The notes under the pieces are model-generated. The model made no database searches. It saw only the letters and a list, made by a program, of their open reading frames with translations, and had not been told where the DNA came from. Below are positions 1 to 9,466 of a DNA stretch of 56,245 bases, piece by piece. Origin of the DNA: an uncultured Lachnospiraceae bacterium. GTDB lineage: Bacteria > Bacillota > Clostridia > Lachnospirales > Lachnospiraceae. The stretch is taken from NCBI GenBank assembly GCA_910586095.1, contig CAJUHQ010000004.1:1-56245 (forward strand), read 5' to 3'. Position 1 is the stretch's first letter; every line of letters begins with the position of its first letter. Position numbers and translations under genes: made by a program.

Positions 1-1222
1 GCGTGGTCCCGACCAGTATGCCTTCCCTGTGATATCCGACAAGATTGCCCAGATAACCGGCCAGCTGTCCCATATCCGTAATCGCAAAAATCACCCATGT
101 TACAGGAATCAGCAGCACCGTATAGACATGCCCCAGCACAAGGCTTTTCTCCATCCACTTTCCGAAAGTCCGCTTTTCCAGCGAAATCAGCAGAAAAAAA
201 ACAATGCCCCAAAGAACAAAATTCCATGCCGCGCCGTGCCACAGCCCGGTAAGCGCCCAGACCACAAGTAAATTGCATATCGTCCGCCCGTTTCCCTTCC
301 TGCTGCCGCCCAGAGGAATGTAGACATACTCTTTGAACCAGCTTCCCAGTGTCATATGCCACCTTCTCCAAAATTCCGACAGAGATCTCGAAGTGTACGG
401 ATGATCGAAATTGCGGGGAATGGAAAATCCCAGCATCTTACCGAGTCCCATAGCCATCACGGAATATCCCCAGAAATCAAAATAGATCTGAAAAGAATAG
501 GCAAACGCGCCCAGCCATGCCACAAGTGGATGCAGCCTGCCCGCTCCCGCCGTCATAATCAGATTCCAGAGTGTACCGATCTGGTTTGCCAGAAGCACCT
601 TCAGTCCAAGCCCGAGCGTGAACAGCTTCAGCCCGTTCTCCAGATCTCTGATCCGCACACGCCTGCCCTCCATCCGCTCTGCCACCTCTCCATAACGGAC
701 AATAGGGCCTGCTATCAGCTGGGGAAACATACAGATATAGGTGGCAAAGGAAAGCAGTCCCGCGCGCGTCTCTATGGTTCCCCGATAACAGTCAATCTGA
801 TAGGAGATCATCTGAAACGTATAAAAGCTGATTCCGAGCGGCAGTGCAAGCGAAAGCAGAGGCAAAAATCCTTTTCCTGCGGCCGCATTGATGCTCCCTG
901 CGGCAAAATCCCAGTATTTAAACACAAACAGTACACTCAGATCAAGTGCGATAACAAGTATGATCGCCCGTTTCCGCCTTCGTGCCGCCTTTTTTTTACG
1001 GTTCGACTGCGGATAACGCGGTTCCCAGAACATATAACGGGTGAAACCATAATTTACCAGGACAGACAAAAGAAGCAGCAGAACGAAAAACGGTTCTCCC
1101 ACTCCATAGAAGATCAGGCTCCCTGTCAGAAGTACGATATTGCGATATTTAGGAAACATCAGATAGATTATAATAAAAATCGGCAGAAACCGAAACAAAA
1201 ATCCCACACTGGAAAATAACAT
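1..1222 (-). CDS. MBOAT family O-acyltransferase (AlgI/DltB-like), 3' part cut by window edge
   Basis: Reading the minus strand from an ATG at 1222 gives an uninterrupted frame of about 407 codons that runs off the left edge, so the C-terminus is missing. The protein is a chain of hydrophobic segments. It carries the family signature FWRRWHMTLG...KEYVYIPLGG around residues 285-310, and then TGLWHGAAWNFVLWG around 330, whose histidine is the conserved MBOAT catalytic residue. Such membrane-bound acyltransferases move acyl (often acetyl) groups onto exported polysaccharides or teichoic acids. The partner that usually accompanies AlgI-type proteins (an SGNH/AlgX-like protein) would lie beyond the edge. 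The target polymer cannot be told from this fragment. Confidence 0.9.
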   Translation of the reverse strand, partial: MLFSSVGFLFRFLPIFIIIYLMFPKYRNIVLLTGSLIFYGVGEPFFVLLLLLSVLVNYGFTRYMFWEPRYPQSNRKKKAARRRKRAIILVIALDLSVLFVFKYWDFAAGSINAAAGKGFLPLLSLALPLGISFYTFQMISYQIDCYRGTIETRAGLLSFATYICMFPQLIAGPIVRYGEVAERMEGRRVRIRDLENGLKLFTLGLGLKVLLANQIGTLWNLIMTAGAGRLHPLVAWLGAFAYSFQIYFDFWGYSVMAMGLGKMLGFSIPRNFDHPYTSRSLSEFWRRWHMTLGSWFKEYVYIPLGGSRKGNGRTICNLLVVWALTGLWHGAAWNFVLWGIVFFLLISLEKRTFGKWMEKSLVLGHVYTVLLIPVTWVIFAITDMGQLAGYLGNLVGYHREGILVGTT

Positions 1223-1348
1223 CGAAAGAACTCCCTACGCTAACATACACAATGAAGTAGTTTATCTCCTGTAAAAATCTACATTTAGTATATTCCAGGC
1301 AGAATCATTTGGCAAGTCTATAATATGGCATAAAATAAAATTAAGAAA

Positions 1349-2815
1349 TTACAAAGATTTGCGAAGCCCTTTCGGATAATGGTTTTTGATCTGCCCTCCC
1401 GAAGCCTTTCCAAAACCAAGTGTATATCCCTGGAAGGTAAGCGCCATCCACCCTTTCTCGTCTCCACAGGCAATGCTCTCTCCGCGCATATAAGCAGACG
1501 CTTCCTGCTCCGTAAGGGCATAGACACGCCCGCAGTCCCCTGGCAATAGAGCACGCGCCAGCGCATGAGCCGGCTCAAAGCGGTTCTTTTTCTCCGTCAC
1601 AAGCTGCAGTCCCGGCCGCAAAACTTTGATTCCTGTCAGGGAAATCATTTCTCCTGGTACAAGATAAACCTGATCCCCGAAACGGATCATCTGTCCCGGA
1701 TGCCGCGCCATCCACGCGCCGTCAATCTCCAGTTCCTCCTGCAGGAAGCTTTCTATTAGTTTACATAACTTTTTCTCTCCGGCAATCTGCCAGATTCTAT
1801 TTCCCAGAGCTGTATTTTTCTCCACGCCCGTCTGTGCCGCACATTTCCGCGTTCCTTCTGGCGCGGCCGGTTCCCGCGCGTCCGTCTGCTGCCCGCACTT
1901 GCGCAGTCTGGCAATATAATGCCCCTCTCCCCGGATCAGATGCGGCCAGAGCCGCAATGTATGCTCTATCCCCGCCCCCGGCTGTGAAATCCAGTCTAGC
2001 CGCCCCGGAGAAAGAATGTCCCTCAGTGCTGTCTCTTCTATCGTATATTCCTCATGCTCCCGCAAAAATGCGCTGATGGTACCCTCATTTTCTTCTGGTG
2101 AAAAAGTACAGGTGGAATACACCAGCACACCGCCCGGCTTTACCATCTTCGCCGCTTCCTCCAGAATCAATGCCTGTCTTTCGGCGCACATCTGCACATT
2201 CTCCAGACTCCACTCCTCTCTGGCCGCCTCCTCCTTGCGGAACATCCCTTCCCCGGAACAGGGCGCATCCACCAGAACCCGGTCAAAAAATGACGGGAAC
2301 AGGGCCGCCATGCGTTCCGGCTTCTCACTGCAGACAACACAGCCCGCCACACCCATCCGCTCCACATTCTGGGACAGGATGCGGGCCCGCTCCCCGATGA
2401 TCTCATTGGAAACCAATAGTCCCTGTCCCTGCATCCGCCCCGCGATCTGTGTACTCTTTCCGCCCGGCGCCGCACACAGATCGAGGATCCGCTCGCCCGG
2501 CTCTGGCGCAAGCACTTCCACCGCCGCCATGGCGGAGGGCTCCTGAATATAGTAAGCTCCCGCCTCGTGAAACACATGGCGCCCCGGCTGCGCCGCCGCA
2601 TCATAATAAAACCCTTCCCGCGCCCAGGAAATCTTTTCCAGCGGAAAGGGCATTACCCCGACAAAATTTTCTTCTGTGCCTTTTAACAGGTTACATCTGA
2701 GCCCATACTGCCGGGCCTGTCCGTAACTCTCCTCAAAGGCTTCATATTCCCCGCCAAGGAGCCTCTGCATCCTCTCTGCAAAGGCTCCCGGCAGAGCCGT
2801 TATCGTTTCTCTCAT
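1349..2815 (-). CDS. RsmB/NOP-family RNA (cytosine-5)-methyltransferase, RsmF-like
   Basis: 488 residues. The class I SAM-binding core shows LDLCAAPGGKST (about residues 111-122). The two cysteines of RNA m5C methyltransferases are present, in VDAPCSGEGMF (about 189-199) and STCTFSPEEN (about 239-248). The roughly 180-residue C-terminal extension fits the RsmF-type RNA-recognition region of Firmicute proteins. The likely job is methylating a cytosine in 16S rRNA, but the exact position cannot be read from sequence. The gene stands alone. The GH3-family gene upstream on the same strand ends about 70 bases before this start. Confidence 0.88.
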   Translation of the reverse strand: MRETITALPGAFAERMQRLLGGEYEAFEESYGQARQYGLRCNLLKGTEENFVGVMPFPLEKISWAREGFYYDAAAQPGRHVFHEAGAYYIQEPSAMAAVEVLAPEPGERILDLCAAPGGKSTQIAGRMQGQGLLVSNEIIGERARILSQNVERMGVAGCVVCSEKPERMAALFPSFFDRVLVDAPCSGEGMFRKEEAAREEWSLENVQMCAERQALILEEAAKMVKPGGVLVYSTCTFSPEENEGTISAFLREHEEYTIEETALRDILSPGRLDWISQPGAGIEHTLRLWPHLIRGEGHYIARLRKCGQQTDAREPAAPEGTRKCAAQTGVEKNTALGNRIWQIAGEKKLCKLIESFLQEELEIDGAWMARHPGQMIRFGDQVYLVPGEMISLTGIKVLRPGLQLVTEKKNRFEPAHALARALLPGDCGRVYALTEQEASAYMRGESIACGDEKGWMALTFQGYTLGFGKASGGQIKNHYPKGLRKSL

Positions 2816-2884
2816 GTCGTTTCTCCAGCCTGTACATGTTGCCCGTAAACCCGCTTCTAAACACCTGCTGCCTCCCGAAGCGGT

Positions 2885-4543
2885 TTATGGCGTCAACGCC
2901 CCTCCGAAGAATGCCTTCTGTTCTTCAGTCACCAGGACACGGAGCGGTTTTTCCTGCTCCTTACTGCGGCCAAGCTTCGCCATAAATCTTCCGTAAGCCT
3001 TAAATCCGCCGCTTGGGATCATCTGGATCTTCACGCGGCCAATCTCTGCCAGCTCCCTGTCTCTCTTATAGCCAAAGCTGCTCTCCATCAGACATTCGTC
3101 CAGAATTTCTTCCGCGTTATCGGGCAGCTTCCCTTCCGTCAGCTCCAGATATAACATGTACCGCGGTTTCTGTTTCGCGTAATCGCCGTCCACGCAGAAA
3201 CCTTCCGCCGCACACCCTGCTCTCATCTGGAACTTGCGCATGGCGTTCTCCAGCTGGCGCACATTCATCTTTTCATCCGCAATATTGATCACCTGGCTCT
3301 TTCGATAGCAGACCCGCACAATCGGCGCCTGCCCCTCAAAACCGACTACCTCCACCACATCACCGATCGCATAGCGGTAAGCCCCCGAAAAAGTGGTAAC
3401 CAGCAGTTCATATTTAGAACCCACTTCCACATCACGGATCGTATAAATTCTTTCCCCTTCCCCGGTTTCTGGAACAAACTCATAAAAACAGGTGTCCGGC
3501 AGAAGCGTGTAGTAAGCGTCCTCCTCGTTAAAGCTTCCAGCTATACCAAAACAGCCTTCTGACGACGCATATGTAAAATAGTGGATCGGCAGATCGTCAA
3601 CATACACACAAAGCTTGTCCATATATGGCTTAAACATACTGCCGCCGATCATCTGACCGTATTTCATCTCCGGCCAGATTTTCTTAACCAGCCCGTTCTC
3701 CAGTCCTTCCTGCGGGATCGCGCGAAGCTCCTGCGCCCGCCCCGGATCCGCCGGCAGGTGTTCCTTCAGATAAGCCTCCCATTCATGGCTCACCAGAAAA
3801 CAATCGCTGATCTCCCCCGTCTCGATATCCGACAAAAAGGCATTCCAGTTCTCCACCAGAAACCGCAGCACCCCGACTACCCGGTTTACAAAGACACCGT
3901 GAATCGCCGTCACATCCCTGCATGCAAGCGCAAAGCGCAGTTTCACATAGAGCAGGTCTTCCAGCGTATGCTTAGGAAACAGCACCTCCTCCGGCGCCGT
4001 AAAACGGTCGAAATCCAGTTCCCCCTTCGCCTCCAGGTAACGGTGAAGTACGCCCGCCCGGACACCGCTCATGGTGCCGTCCGGCATAAAGTCACGACGG
4101 AACTCTCCAACATTGAAAATCCTGCCAAACAGCTCTTCATCCGAAGCGCCCGGTATCTGCCTGCGGATTATCTCCCGGCACAGATCCTGCCAGTAAAATT
4201 TCTGTCTCAGAATATCCTTCTCAACGATCGGCACATACTTAGGCGAGTCTGTGCTCCCGGAACTGATGCAGTAATACACCGGCCTTTCCATGGTAAGAAG
4301 TCCTTCTTCTCCGTTTACCTGCCGCTCAATAATGGTCTCATAATCATAATGAAAGGTGATGGGCAGTTCCTTCTGATACTCTTCTATCGAATGAATATCA
4401 TCAAATCCAAACAGTTTTCCGTACTCAGTATCCTTATTCTCCGTAAGCCTGTCCAGCAGAAATTTTTCCTGCTCTGCCACCGCATTGCTGCACAATTCCT
4501 TAAAACAGGTTATTGCATCCGCCTTCCCTTCTCCTACCCCCAT
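2885..4543 (-). CDS. GH3-family (auxin-responsive promoter family) acyl-adenylating enzyme-like protein
   Basis: About 552 residues from the ATG at 4543, which has an excellent AGGAGGT site five bases upstream. An earlier in-frame ATG at 4603 has no such site, so the longer form is unlikely. Family hallmarks are SSGSTDSPKYVPI (phosphate-binding loop, near residue 93), the ASSEGCFG segment and YRYAIGDVVEVVGF. Plant GH3 enzymes adenylate and amidate small carboxylic acids. Bacterial members are widespread but mostly uncharacterised, so the substrate is unknown. It is divergent from the symporter gene at 4753. A transport/activation partnership is conceivable, but nothing in the sequence proves it. 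Confidence 0.85.
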   Translation of the reverse strand: MGVGEGKADAITCFKELCSNAVAEQEKFLLDRLTENKDTEYGKLFGFDDIHSIEEYQKELPITFHYDYETIIERQVNGEEGLLTMERPVYYCISSGSTDSPKYVPIVEKDILRQKFYWQDLCREIIRRQIPGASDEELFGRIFNVGEFRRDFMPDGTMSGVRAGVLHRYLEAKGELDFDRFTAPEEVLFPKHTLEDLLYVKLRFALACRDVTAIHGVFVNRVVGVLRFLVENWNAFLSDIETGEISDCFLVSHEWEAYLKEHLPADPGRAQELRAIPQEGLENGLVKKIWPEMKYGQMIGGSMFKPYMDKLCVYVDDLPIHYFTYASSEGCFGIAGSFNEEDAYYTLLPDTCFYEFVPETGEGERIYTIRDVEVGSKYELLVTTFSGAYRYAIGDVVEVVGFEGQAPIVRVCYRKSQVINIADEKMNVRQLENAMRKFQMRAGCAAEGFCVDGDYAKQKPRYMLYLELTEGKLPDNAEEILDECLMESSFGYKRDRELAEIGRVKIQMIPSGGFKAYGRFMAKLGRSKEQEKPLRVLVTEEQKAFFGGALTP

Positions 4544-4670
4544 TGTAACCTCCTTCGCATTACCCACCGCATTTTCCCATAAATACGGTGCAGATACTGA
4601 CATTATATGCGATTTTTCCTATAAAATCAATAGAGTTAACACGCCGCAAATGTTTTCCCCACACTTTTTA

Positions 4671-4699
4671 TTGCGCATTTTCCGCAAACCCGCTATAAT
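4671..4699 (+). promoter_or_regulatory. sigma-A-type promoter for the symporter gene
   Basis: TTGCGC at 4671-4676 and a perfect TATAAT at 4694-4699 with a 17-base spacer, 54 bases ahead of the symporter start codon. Confidence 0.7.
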
Positions 4700-4752
4700 A
4701 GCAGATGATTTAACTATTTAACAGACTAAAGCAAAAGATGAGGAGGAAATCT

Positions 4753-6279
4753 ATGACATCGCAGATTTGTATTATCATTGCCATCGTTGCCTATCTCGGC
4801 ATGATGATTTACATCGGCATCACCTATTCCAAGAAAAATACACAGGCCGCAGAATTTTATCTGGGCGGCCGCAAGCTCGGCCCGCTGGTCACCGCCATGA
4901 GCGCAGAGGCATCCGATATGAGCAGCTATCTCCTGATGGGACTGCCCGGCCTTGCCTATATCGCCGGCCTTGCGGAAGTGGGCTGGACCGCTATCGGACT
5001 TGCCATCGGCACATACTTAAACTGGCTTCTGGTGTCCAAACGGATCCGCCGCTACTCCAGCCGGATCGGTTCTTTCACCATCCCGGAGTTTTTCGCTAAG
5101 AGATATGGCGATGACAGGCATCTTCTGACCTGTATCGCCGCCGTTATCATCGTCATCTTTTTCGTGCCGTACACCGCTTCCGGGTTTGCGGCATGTGGTA
5201 AGCTTTTCAGCACACTCTTCGGTATGAACTATATTGCAGCCATGCTCTTAAGCGCGGCTGTCATCGTCATCTACTGTACGCTTGGCGGTTTTCTCGCCGT
5301 GAGCACCACCGACCTGATCCAGGGCATCACCATGACCATCGCCCTGCTCATTGTAGTCGGCTTCGGCGCTGTCGTGACAGGCGGTTTCGGAAGCGTCACG
5401 GACGCCGTAAGCAGCCTCCCCGGTTATCTGAGTCTGGTACAGAGCTACTCCGCCCAGACCGGCGCGGCCGCTCCCTACACGCCTCTGATGATTGTGTCCA
5501 CGCTGGCCTGGGGGCTTGGCTATTTCGGCATGCCCCACATCCTGCTGCGCTTTATGGCGATCGAAGATGAAAATAAACTGACGCTTTCCAGAAGAATCGC
5601 CACCGTGTGGGTGGTGATCTCCATGTCCATCGCCGTACTGATCGGCGTGGTGGGCTACAGCCTCTCCCAGGCGGGCATCATCCCTGTACTGGAAGGCAGC
5701 AACTCCGAGACCGTCATTATCCAGATTGCTTCCGTGCTCAGCACCCACGGCGTCATCCCCGCATTAATCGCCGGCGTTATCCTGGCAGGTATCCTGGCCG
5801 CTACCATGTCCACCGCAGATTCCCAGCTTCTGGCCGCAGCGTCCAGCATCTCGCAGAATCTGGTACAGGACTTTGGCCGGAAAAAGCTGGACACAAAAAC
5901 CTCCCTGCTCATTGCCAGACTCACGGTCATTGCCATCTCCCTGATCGCCGTCTTTATCGCGCAGGATCCCGACAGTTCCGTCTTCGGCATTGTCTCCTTC
6001 GCCTGGGCCGGCTTCGGCGCGGCTTTCGGCCCGGTGGTGCTTCTGGCGCTGTTCTGGAAACGTTCCAACAGGCAGGGCGCGCTTGCCGGCATGATTGCAG
6101 GCGGTATTATGGTATTTGTCTGGAAATACGGGGTCGCAAAGCTGGGCGGCGCATTCGCCATCTACGAACTGCTTCCCGCCTTTGTCATCGCTCTTCTTGT
6201 CAATGTGGCAGTATCCCTGCTGACAAAAGCGCCGGATGAAAGTCTTGTGCGCATCTTCGACGAAGTTAACGCAAAATAA
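4753..6279 (+). CDS. putP: sodium/solute symporter (SSS family), PutP-like sodium/proline symporter
   Basis: 508 residues from the ATG at 4753, preceded by GAGGAGG. The ATG at 4738 overlaps that ribosome site and is not the start. The protein has the 13-helix layout of the SSS family. Key stretches are AEFYLGGRKLGPLVTAMSAEASDMSSYLLMG near the N-terminus (sodium and proline site of PutP) and the ILAATMSTADSQLLAAAS signature near residue 355. It probably imports proline with sodium. Relatives can carry pantothenate or other solutes, so specificity is inferred from motif similarity. It has its own promoter and is followed by a clear terminator, so it is monocistronic. Confidence 0.9.
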   Translation: MTSQICIIIAIVAYLGMMIYIGITYSKKNTQAAEFYLGGRKLGPLVTAMSAEASDMSSYLLMGLPGLAYIAGLAEVGWTAIGLAIGTYLNWLLVSKRIRRYSSRIGSFTIPEFFAKRYGDDRHLLTCIAAVIIVIFFVPYTASGFAACGKLFSTLFGMNYIAAMLLSAAVIVIYCTLGGFLAVSTTDLIQGITMTIALLIVVGFGAVVTGGFGSVTDAVSSLPGYLSLVQSYSAQTGAAAPYTPLMIVSTLAWGLGYFGMPHILLRFMAIEDENKLTLSRRIATVWVVISMSIAVLIGVVGYSLSQAGIIPVLEGSNSETVIIQIASVLSTHGVIPALIAGVILAGILAATMSTADSQLLAAASSISQNLVQDFGRKKLDTKTSLLIARLTVIAISLIAVFIAQDPDSSVFGIVSFAWAGFGAAFGPVVLLALFWKRSNRQGALAGMIAGGIMVFVWKYGVAKLGGAFAIYELLPAFVIALLVNVAVSLLTKAPDESLVRIFDEVNAK

Positions 6280-6314
6280 ATAACACTTCCTATGCATCAG
6301 ATACGAATATCAGA

Positions 6315-6350
6315 AACACGGTTTCTTCGGAGACCGTGTTATTTTATATC
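6315..6350 (+). terminator. rho-independent terminator after putP
   Basis: Perfect 8-base stem AACACGGT (6315-6322) / ACCGTGTT (6333-6340) followed by ATTTTAT. Confidence 0.8.
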
Positions 6351-6443
6351 TATTAACAGATTTCATGTCATATACTTTTTATGTAAAATATAAATTATTT
6401 TTGCTTTTTTTTCGAATTATTTGTATAAATTACTTAACAATAA

Positions 6444-6472
6444 TTGACTAACTGCATTTTTTTGTTTATAAT
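6444..6472 (+). promoter_or_regulatory. sigma-A promoter of the ArsR-type regulator gene
   Basis: TTGACT (6444-6449), 17-base spacer, TATAAT (6467-6472), about 60 bases upstream of the TTG start. It is one of the best promoter matches in the window. Confidence 0.75.
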
Positions 6473-6533
6473 TTTATTGATATTATAATATTTTAAAAAA
6501 ACTTAAACTTTTTGCTTTCTGGAGGAAAAAAAC

Positions 6534-7460
6534 TTGCTTCACATCACTTCACTTAACGATGGTTTAGATATTTTTAAAGCGCTCGGCTCCGATGTCCGCA
6601 TCGAGATTTTAAATATTCTTCTGGATAACAACAGCATGAGCATGAATGAACTGGCATCCCGGCTGAATATCACAAACGGCGCGCTGACCAGCCACATCAA
6701 AAAGCTGGAAAGCTGCGGGCTGATCTCCATTTCCAGTGAGTCCGCCGGACACGGCAACCAGAAGATCTGCTCGGTTCATCTGGACAAGATTCTGATCGAT
6801 TTAGAGCGGCAGGAAGATATTCTGAATGTCTACAGCACGGATATCAAAGTCGGTCATTACTCTGTCTACCGCATCTGTCCCACCTGCGGTCTCGCCTCGG
6901 ACAAGGCCATTATCGGTGAAGTGGATGACTCCCGCTATTTTGACCATCCCGACCGCTACAGTGCAGACATTCTCTGGTTTACCAAGGGGTTTGTGGAGTA
7001 CAATATTCCCAACTTCATCCCCAGTTTCCAGAAAATCACCCAGCTCACGATTTCAGCGGAGTTGAGTTCCGAGGCTCCTGGCGTCAACAATGTGTGGCCC
7101 TCTGACATCTCCTTTTACCTAAATGACGTGTGCATCGGCAACTGGCTCTCCCCGGGAGATTTCGGTGACTCCAGAGGGCTTTTCACACCCGACTGGTGGT
7201 TTCCCAACTGGAACCAGTACGGCCTGCTTAAACTGCTCGTGATCAATCGGAAAGGAACCTTCATCGACGGCCTCAAGATCTCTGACGTGACCATCGACAG
7301 CTTTCATCTGGATTTCCGCAGCAGTCTCCGTTTCCGGCTTGCCGTGGACGACGACGCAGAACATGTTGGCGGCCTGACCATCTTCGGCAAAACATTCGGC
7401 AACTACGGACAGGACATCAAGGTAAATATCCACTATTCTCCCATGGAGGAGGGCGAGTAG
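6534..7460 (+). CDS. ArsR-type winged-helix transcriptional regulator with large C-terminal domain
   Basis: 308 residues starting at a TTG with GGAGG seven bases upstream; no better ATG exists nearby. Residues 1-90 form a winged helix typical of ArsR proteins (LGSDVRIEILNILL, then ELASRLNITNGALTSHIKKLESCGLI). A short Cys pair, CPTCG, lies near residue 114. The remaining roughly 190 residues look like a beta-rich ligand-binding domain rich in Trp and Phe. I do not recognise it firmly. Proteins of this build often sit beside genes for arabinose-containing glycans, and here the convergent neighbour is a secreted arabinanase, so sensing of an arabinan-derived sugar is a reasonable inference. It has its own promoter and ends at a strong terminator. 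Confidence 0.8.
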   Translation: MLHITSLNDGLDIFKALGSDVRIEILNILLDNNSMSMNELASRLNITNGALTSHIKKLESCGLISISSESAGHGNQKICSVHLDKILIDLERQEDILNVYSTDIKVGHYSVYRICPTCGLASDKAIIGEVDDSRYFDHPDRYSADILWFTKGFVEYNIPNFIPSFQKITQLTISAELSSEAPGVNNVWPSDISFYLNDVCIGNWLSPGDFGDSRGLFTPDWWFPNWNQYGLLKLLVINRKGTFIDGLKISDVTIDSFHLDFRSSLRFRLAVDDDAEHVGGLTIFGKTFGNYGQDIKVNIHYSPMEEGE

Positions 7461-7497
7461 TCATTGTTCCTCTATTACAGATCCGAAATGCACTAGC

Positions 7498-7533
7498 AAG
7501 CGCCTGCAGGACTCTCCCGCAGGCGCTTTTCTT
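7498..7533 (+). terminator. strong terminator between convergent genes
   Basis: Perfect 10-base stem AAGCGCCTGC (7498-7507) / GCAGGCGCTT (7519-7528) followed by TTCTTG. It sits between the regulator and the arabinanase, which face each other. Confidence 0.85.
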
Positions 7534-7590
7534 GTCTATATTCCGGCTGAAATATGTCTTTTCAATATTGTGATTCCGTCAGTCTTTCGG

Positions 7591-9240
7591 TCACTCGTAC
7601 TTCACACCCCAGACACTCTCGTTATTGCCCACAGCGCTGAAAGTCATAACCTGGGTTCCCGCCTCATCGTTCATCTGGCAGAACACGCCGCTGTAATCCT
7701 TGCCGTCACAGGACACCTTCATATAACATGTGCCGTCCTTCATCTCCCAGTTTCCTTCCACGCCGTCACCGTACACCTGTCCGCTCTCATCCAGATACAG
7801 GATAAAGGGCTGGGCAATCTCAGCGTCAATGCCGGTTCCCTGATTGATCACATAGTATCTGCCTGCCACCGCTGCCTTATCATAACCGCTTTCAGACACG
7901 GTCTCGCCGTCTGTCGCATAGGGCAGCATACAGGGCCATCCCTCCTCATTGACAATAAACTGGTGCACCCTCGGCTCATGTTCTTCCGTCTTATTGTCAA
8001 AACGGGTATGGTTTACGATGTACTTTTTGCCATCCTCATCGACAAAGGCGGAATTGTGGCCTGTCGCCATATACGCCATCTCCAGGCTTGGCAGGAAATA
8101 GTTGCCGGAAAGCTTCAGTCCGTAAGGATAATGTTCCGGGTTGTTCGTGTCCATAGGGTATTCCCCGTTCATATCCACATAATCCCCGTCTATGGTCTCC
8201 GAGCGGAAAACGCGGATCTGGTAGCCGCCCTCTCTCGTCAGGCCGCCGTAAGATACAAAGAGGTAATAATATCCGCTCTCCTCATCGTAGAGGATATAAG
8301 GCGCCTCGATGGAGCTGTGATTGCCGCCAAGCAGCCGTTTCCCGAAGTAAGGGTCTACCCGCTTAGCCTCATCTTCCTCGGGGTGAATCACCTCGCCGGT
8401 TGTCTTGTCAAGCTCCAGAAGGTACATGCCGCCCGACCAGGAACCGTATACCATCCACAACCTTCCCTCCCCGTCGTAAAGCACCGTGGGGTCGATGGCA
8501 TTGGGAAATTTGTTGAAGTTATATTCATTGCTCTTTTTGATATATCTGTCTTTGGCCGTATCCCGGTCAACATATTCCGTCACATCCGTTGCATCCAGCG
8601 TCTCCGCCGTAAACCCGGAATAGATCAGCGCGCCCTTCCACTCGTAAGGCCCCTCGATCTTTTCGCTGGTGGCATAGCACAGATTTGACGCGTTCCAGGT
8701 GGAGGTGGTACAGAAATACAAATAGTACAGCCCCGCATCCTCGTTGTAAATCACGTCCGGCGCCCACACATGCCATTTGCGGTCATCGGTGGGGATCAGG
8801 CTCTTCTTGCTGCCGGAGTAAGCAAATGCTTCTTCATTCGCCATCAGCTCATAATAAATCGAATCCTTCACCTTATAACCGTCCCCCAGGGATGTCCAGG
8901 TGCGCAGATCCTCCGACACCGCCGTGGACATGTGGGAACCGAATATGTAATACTTGCCATCCACCTTGTAAATAGAAGGATCGTGAACACTAACGCCCGC
9001 ATCAATTCCTGCTGTTTTAATCCCATCATAGCTTACCGTAAAATCAAGATCTGCAGGCAGTTCTCCCACACCGCTCTCCTCCTCCGTGACCGATGCCGAT
9101 TCCCCGCTCTCCTGTGTCTCTCCGCCTGCACCGTCGTTTTCCACTGCCTGCGTGCCCGCGTCCTTTGAAGAACCACACGCTGTAAGGCCAAACGCCAGCA
9201 GGAGGCTCAATGCGCATAACGCCCCGTTTCTCCTTCTCAT
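7591..9240 (-). CDS. secreted lipoprotein GH43 arabinan endo-1,5-alpha-L-arabinosidase
   Basis: 549 residues. The N-terminus is a lipoprotein signal with lipobox LTAC and lipidated Cys22, followed by an acidic linker to residue 62. The five-bladed beta-propeller shows the GH43 acid residues at expected places: Asp87 in VHDPSIY (base), Asp250 in AIDPTVLYD (modulator) and Glu312 in SIEAPYILYD (acid). The last 130 residues resemble the C-terminal beta domain of endo-arabinanases. The enzyme would cut arabinan on the outer face of the membrane. The start has GGAGGG upstream and a sigma-A promoter at 9387-9415. The convergent ArsR-type gene may control it. The closest alternative is another GH43 arabinofuranosidase activity. 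Confidence 0.9.
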   Translation of the reverse strand: MRRRNGALCALSLLLAFGLTACGSSKDAGTQAVENDGAGGETQESGESASVTEEESGVGELPADLDFTVSYDGIKTAGIDAGVSVHDPSIYKVDGKYYIFGSHMSTAVSEDLRTWTSLGDGYKVKDSIYYELMANEEAFAYSGSKKSLIPTDDRKWHVWAPDVIYNEDAGLYYLYFCTTSTWNASNLCYATSEKIEGPYEWKGALIYSGFTAETLDATDVTEYVDRDTAKDRYIKKSNEYNFNKFPNAIDPTVLYDGEGRLWMVYGSWSGGMYLLELDKTTGEVIHPEEDEAKRVDPYFGKRLLGGNHSSIEAPYILYDEESGYYYLFVSYGGLTREGGYQIRVFRSETIDGDYVDMNGEYPMDTNNPEHYPYGLKLSGNYFLPSLEMAYMATGHNSAFVDEDGKKYIVNHTRFDNKTEEHEPRVHQFIVNEEGWPCMLPYATDGETVSESGYDKAAVAGRYYVINQGTGIDAEIAQPFILYLDESGQVYGDGVEGNWEMKDGTCYMKVSCDGKDYSGVFCQMNDEAGTQVMTFSAVGNNESVWGVKYE

Positions 9241-9386
9241 CCCTTACCCTCCGTTCCGAGACGTCCCCGGCATACTATGCCGCTTCTGTCCGTCCCTGCT
9301 TCCTTTCCTGTTGTTTCCTAAAACAATCCAGACCGCTGACTCAGCAAACATCGCAAAAGACAGCAAGAACTGTTTTCTCTAATAAA

Positions 9387-9415
9387 ACTATAACAGAGAG
9401 TCGATGGTTATTCAA
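9387..9415 (-). promoter_or_regulatory. sigma-A promoter of the arabinanase gene
   Basis: On the minus strand TTGAAT (9415-9410), 17-base spacer, TATAGT (9392-9387). The leader to the ATG at 9240 is about 140 bases. Confidence 0.65.
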
Positions 9416-9466
9416 TATTTAATTTATATTATTTTAAAATATTTTAGTATTTTATGTTTCCATTTT

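Noticed and set aside
356..1219. 287-residue plus-strand open frame
   Set aside because: It lies opposite an MBOAT gene with clear catalytic motifs; its product is rich in His, Lys, Arg and Pro with no known pattern.
7570..8688. 372-residue plus-strand open frame
   Set aside because: It is antisense to the GH43 gene, whose signal peptide, acid residues, promoter and ribosome site are all in order.
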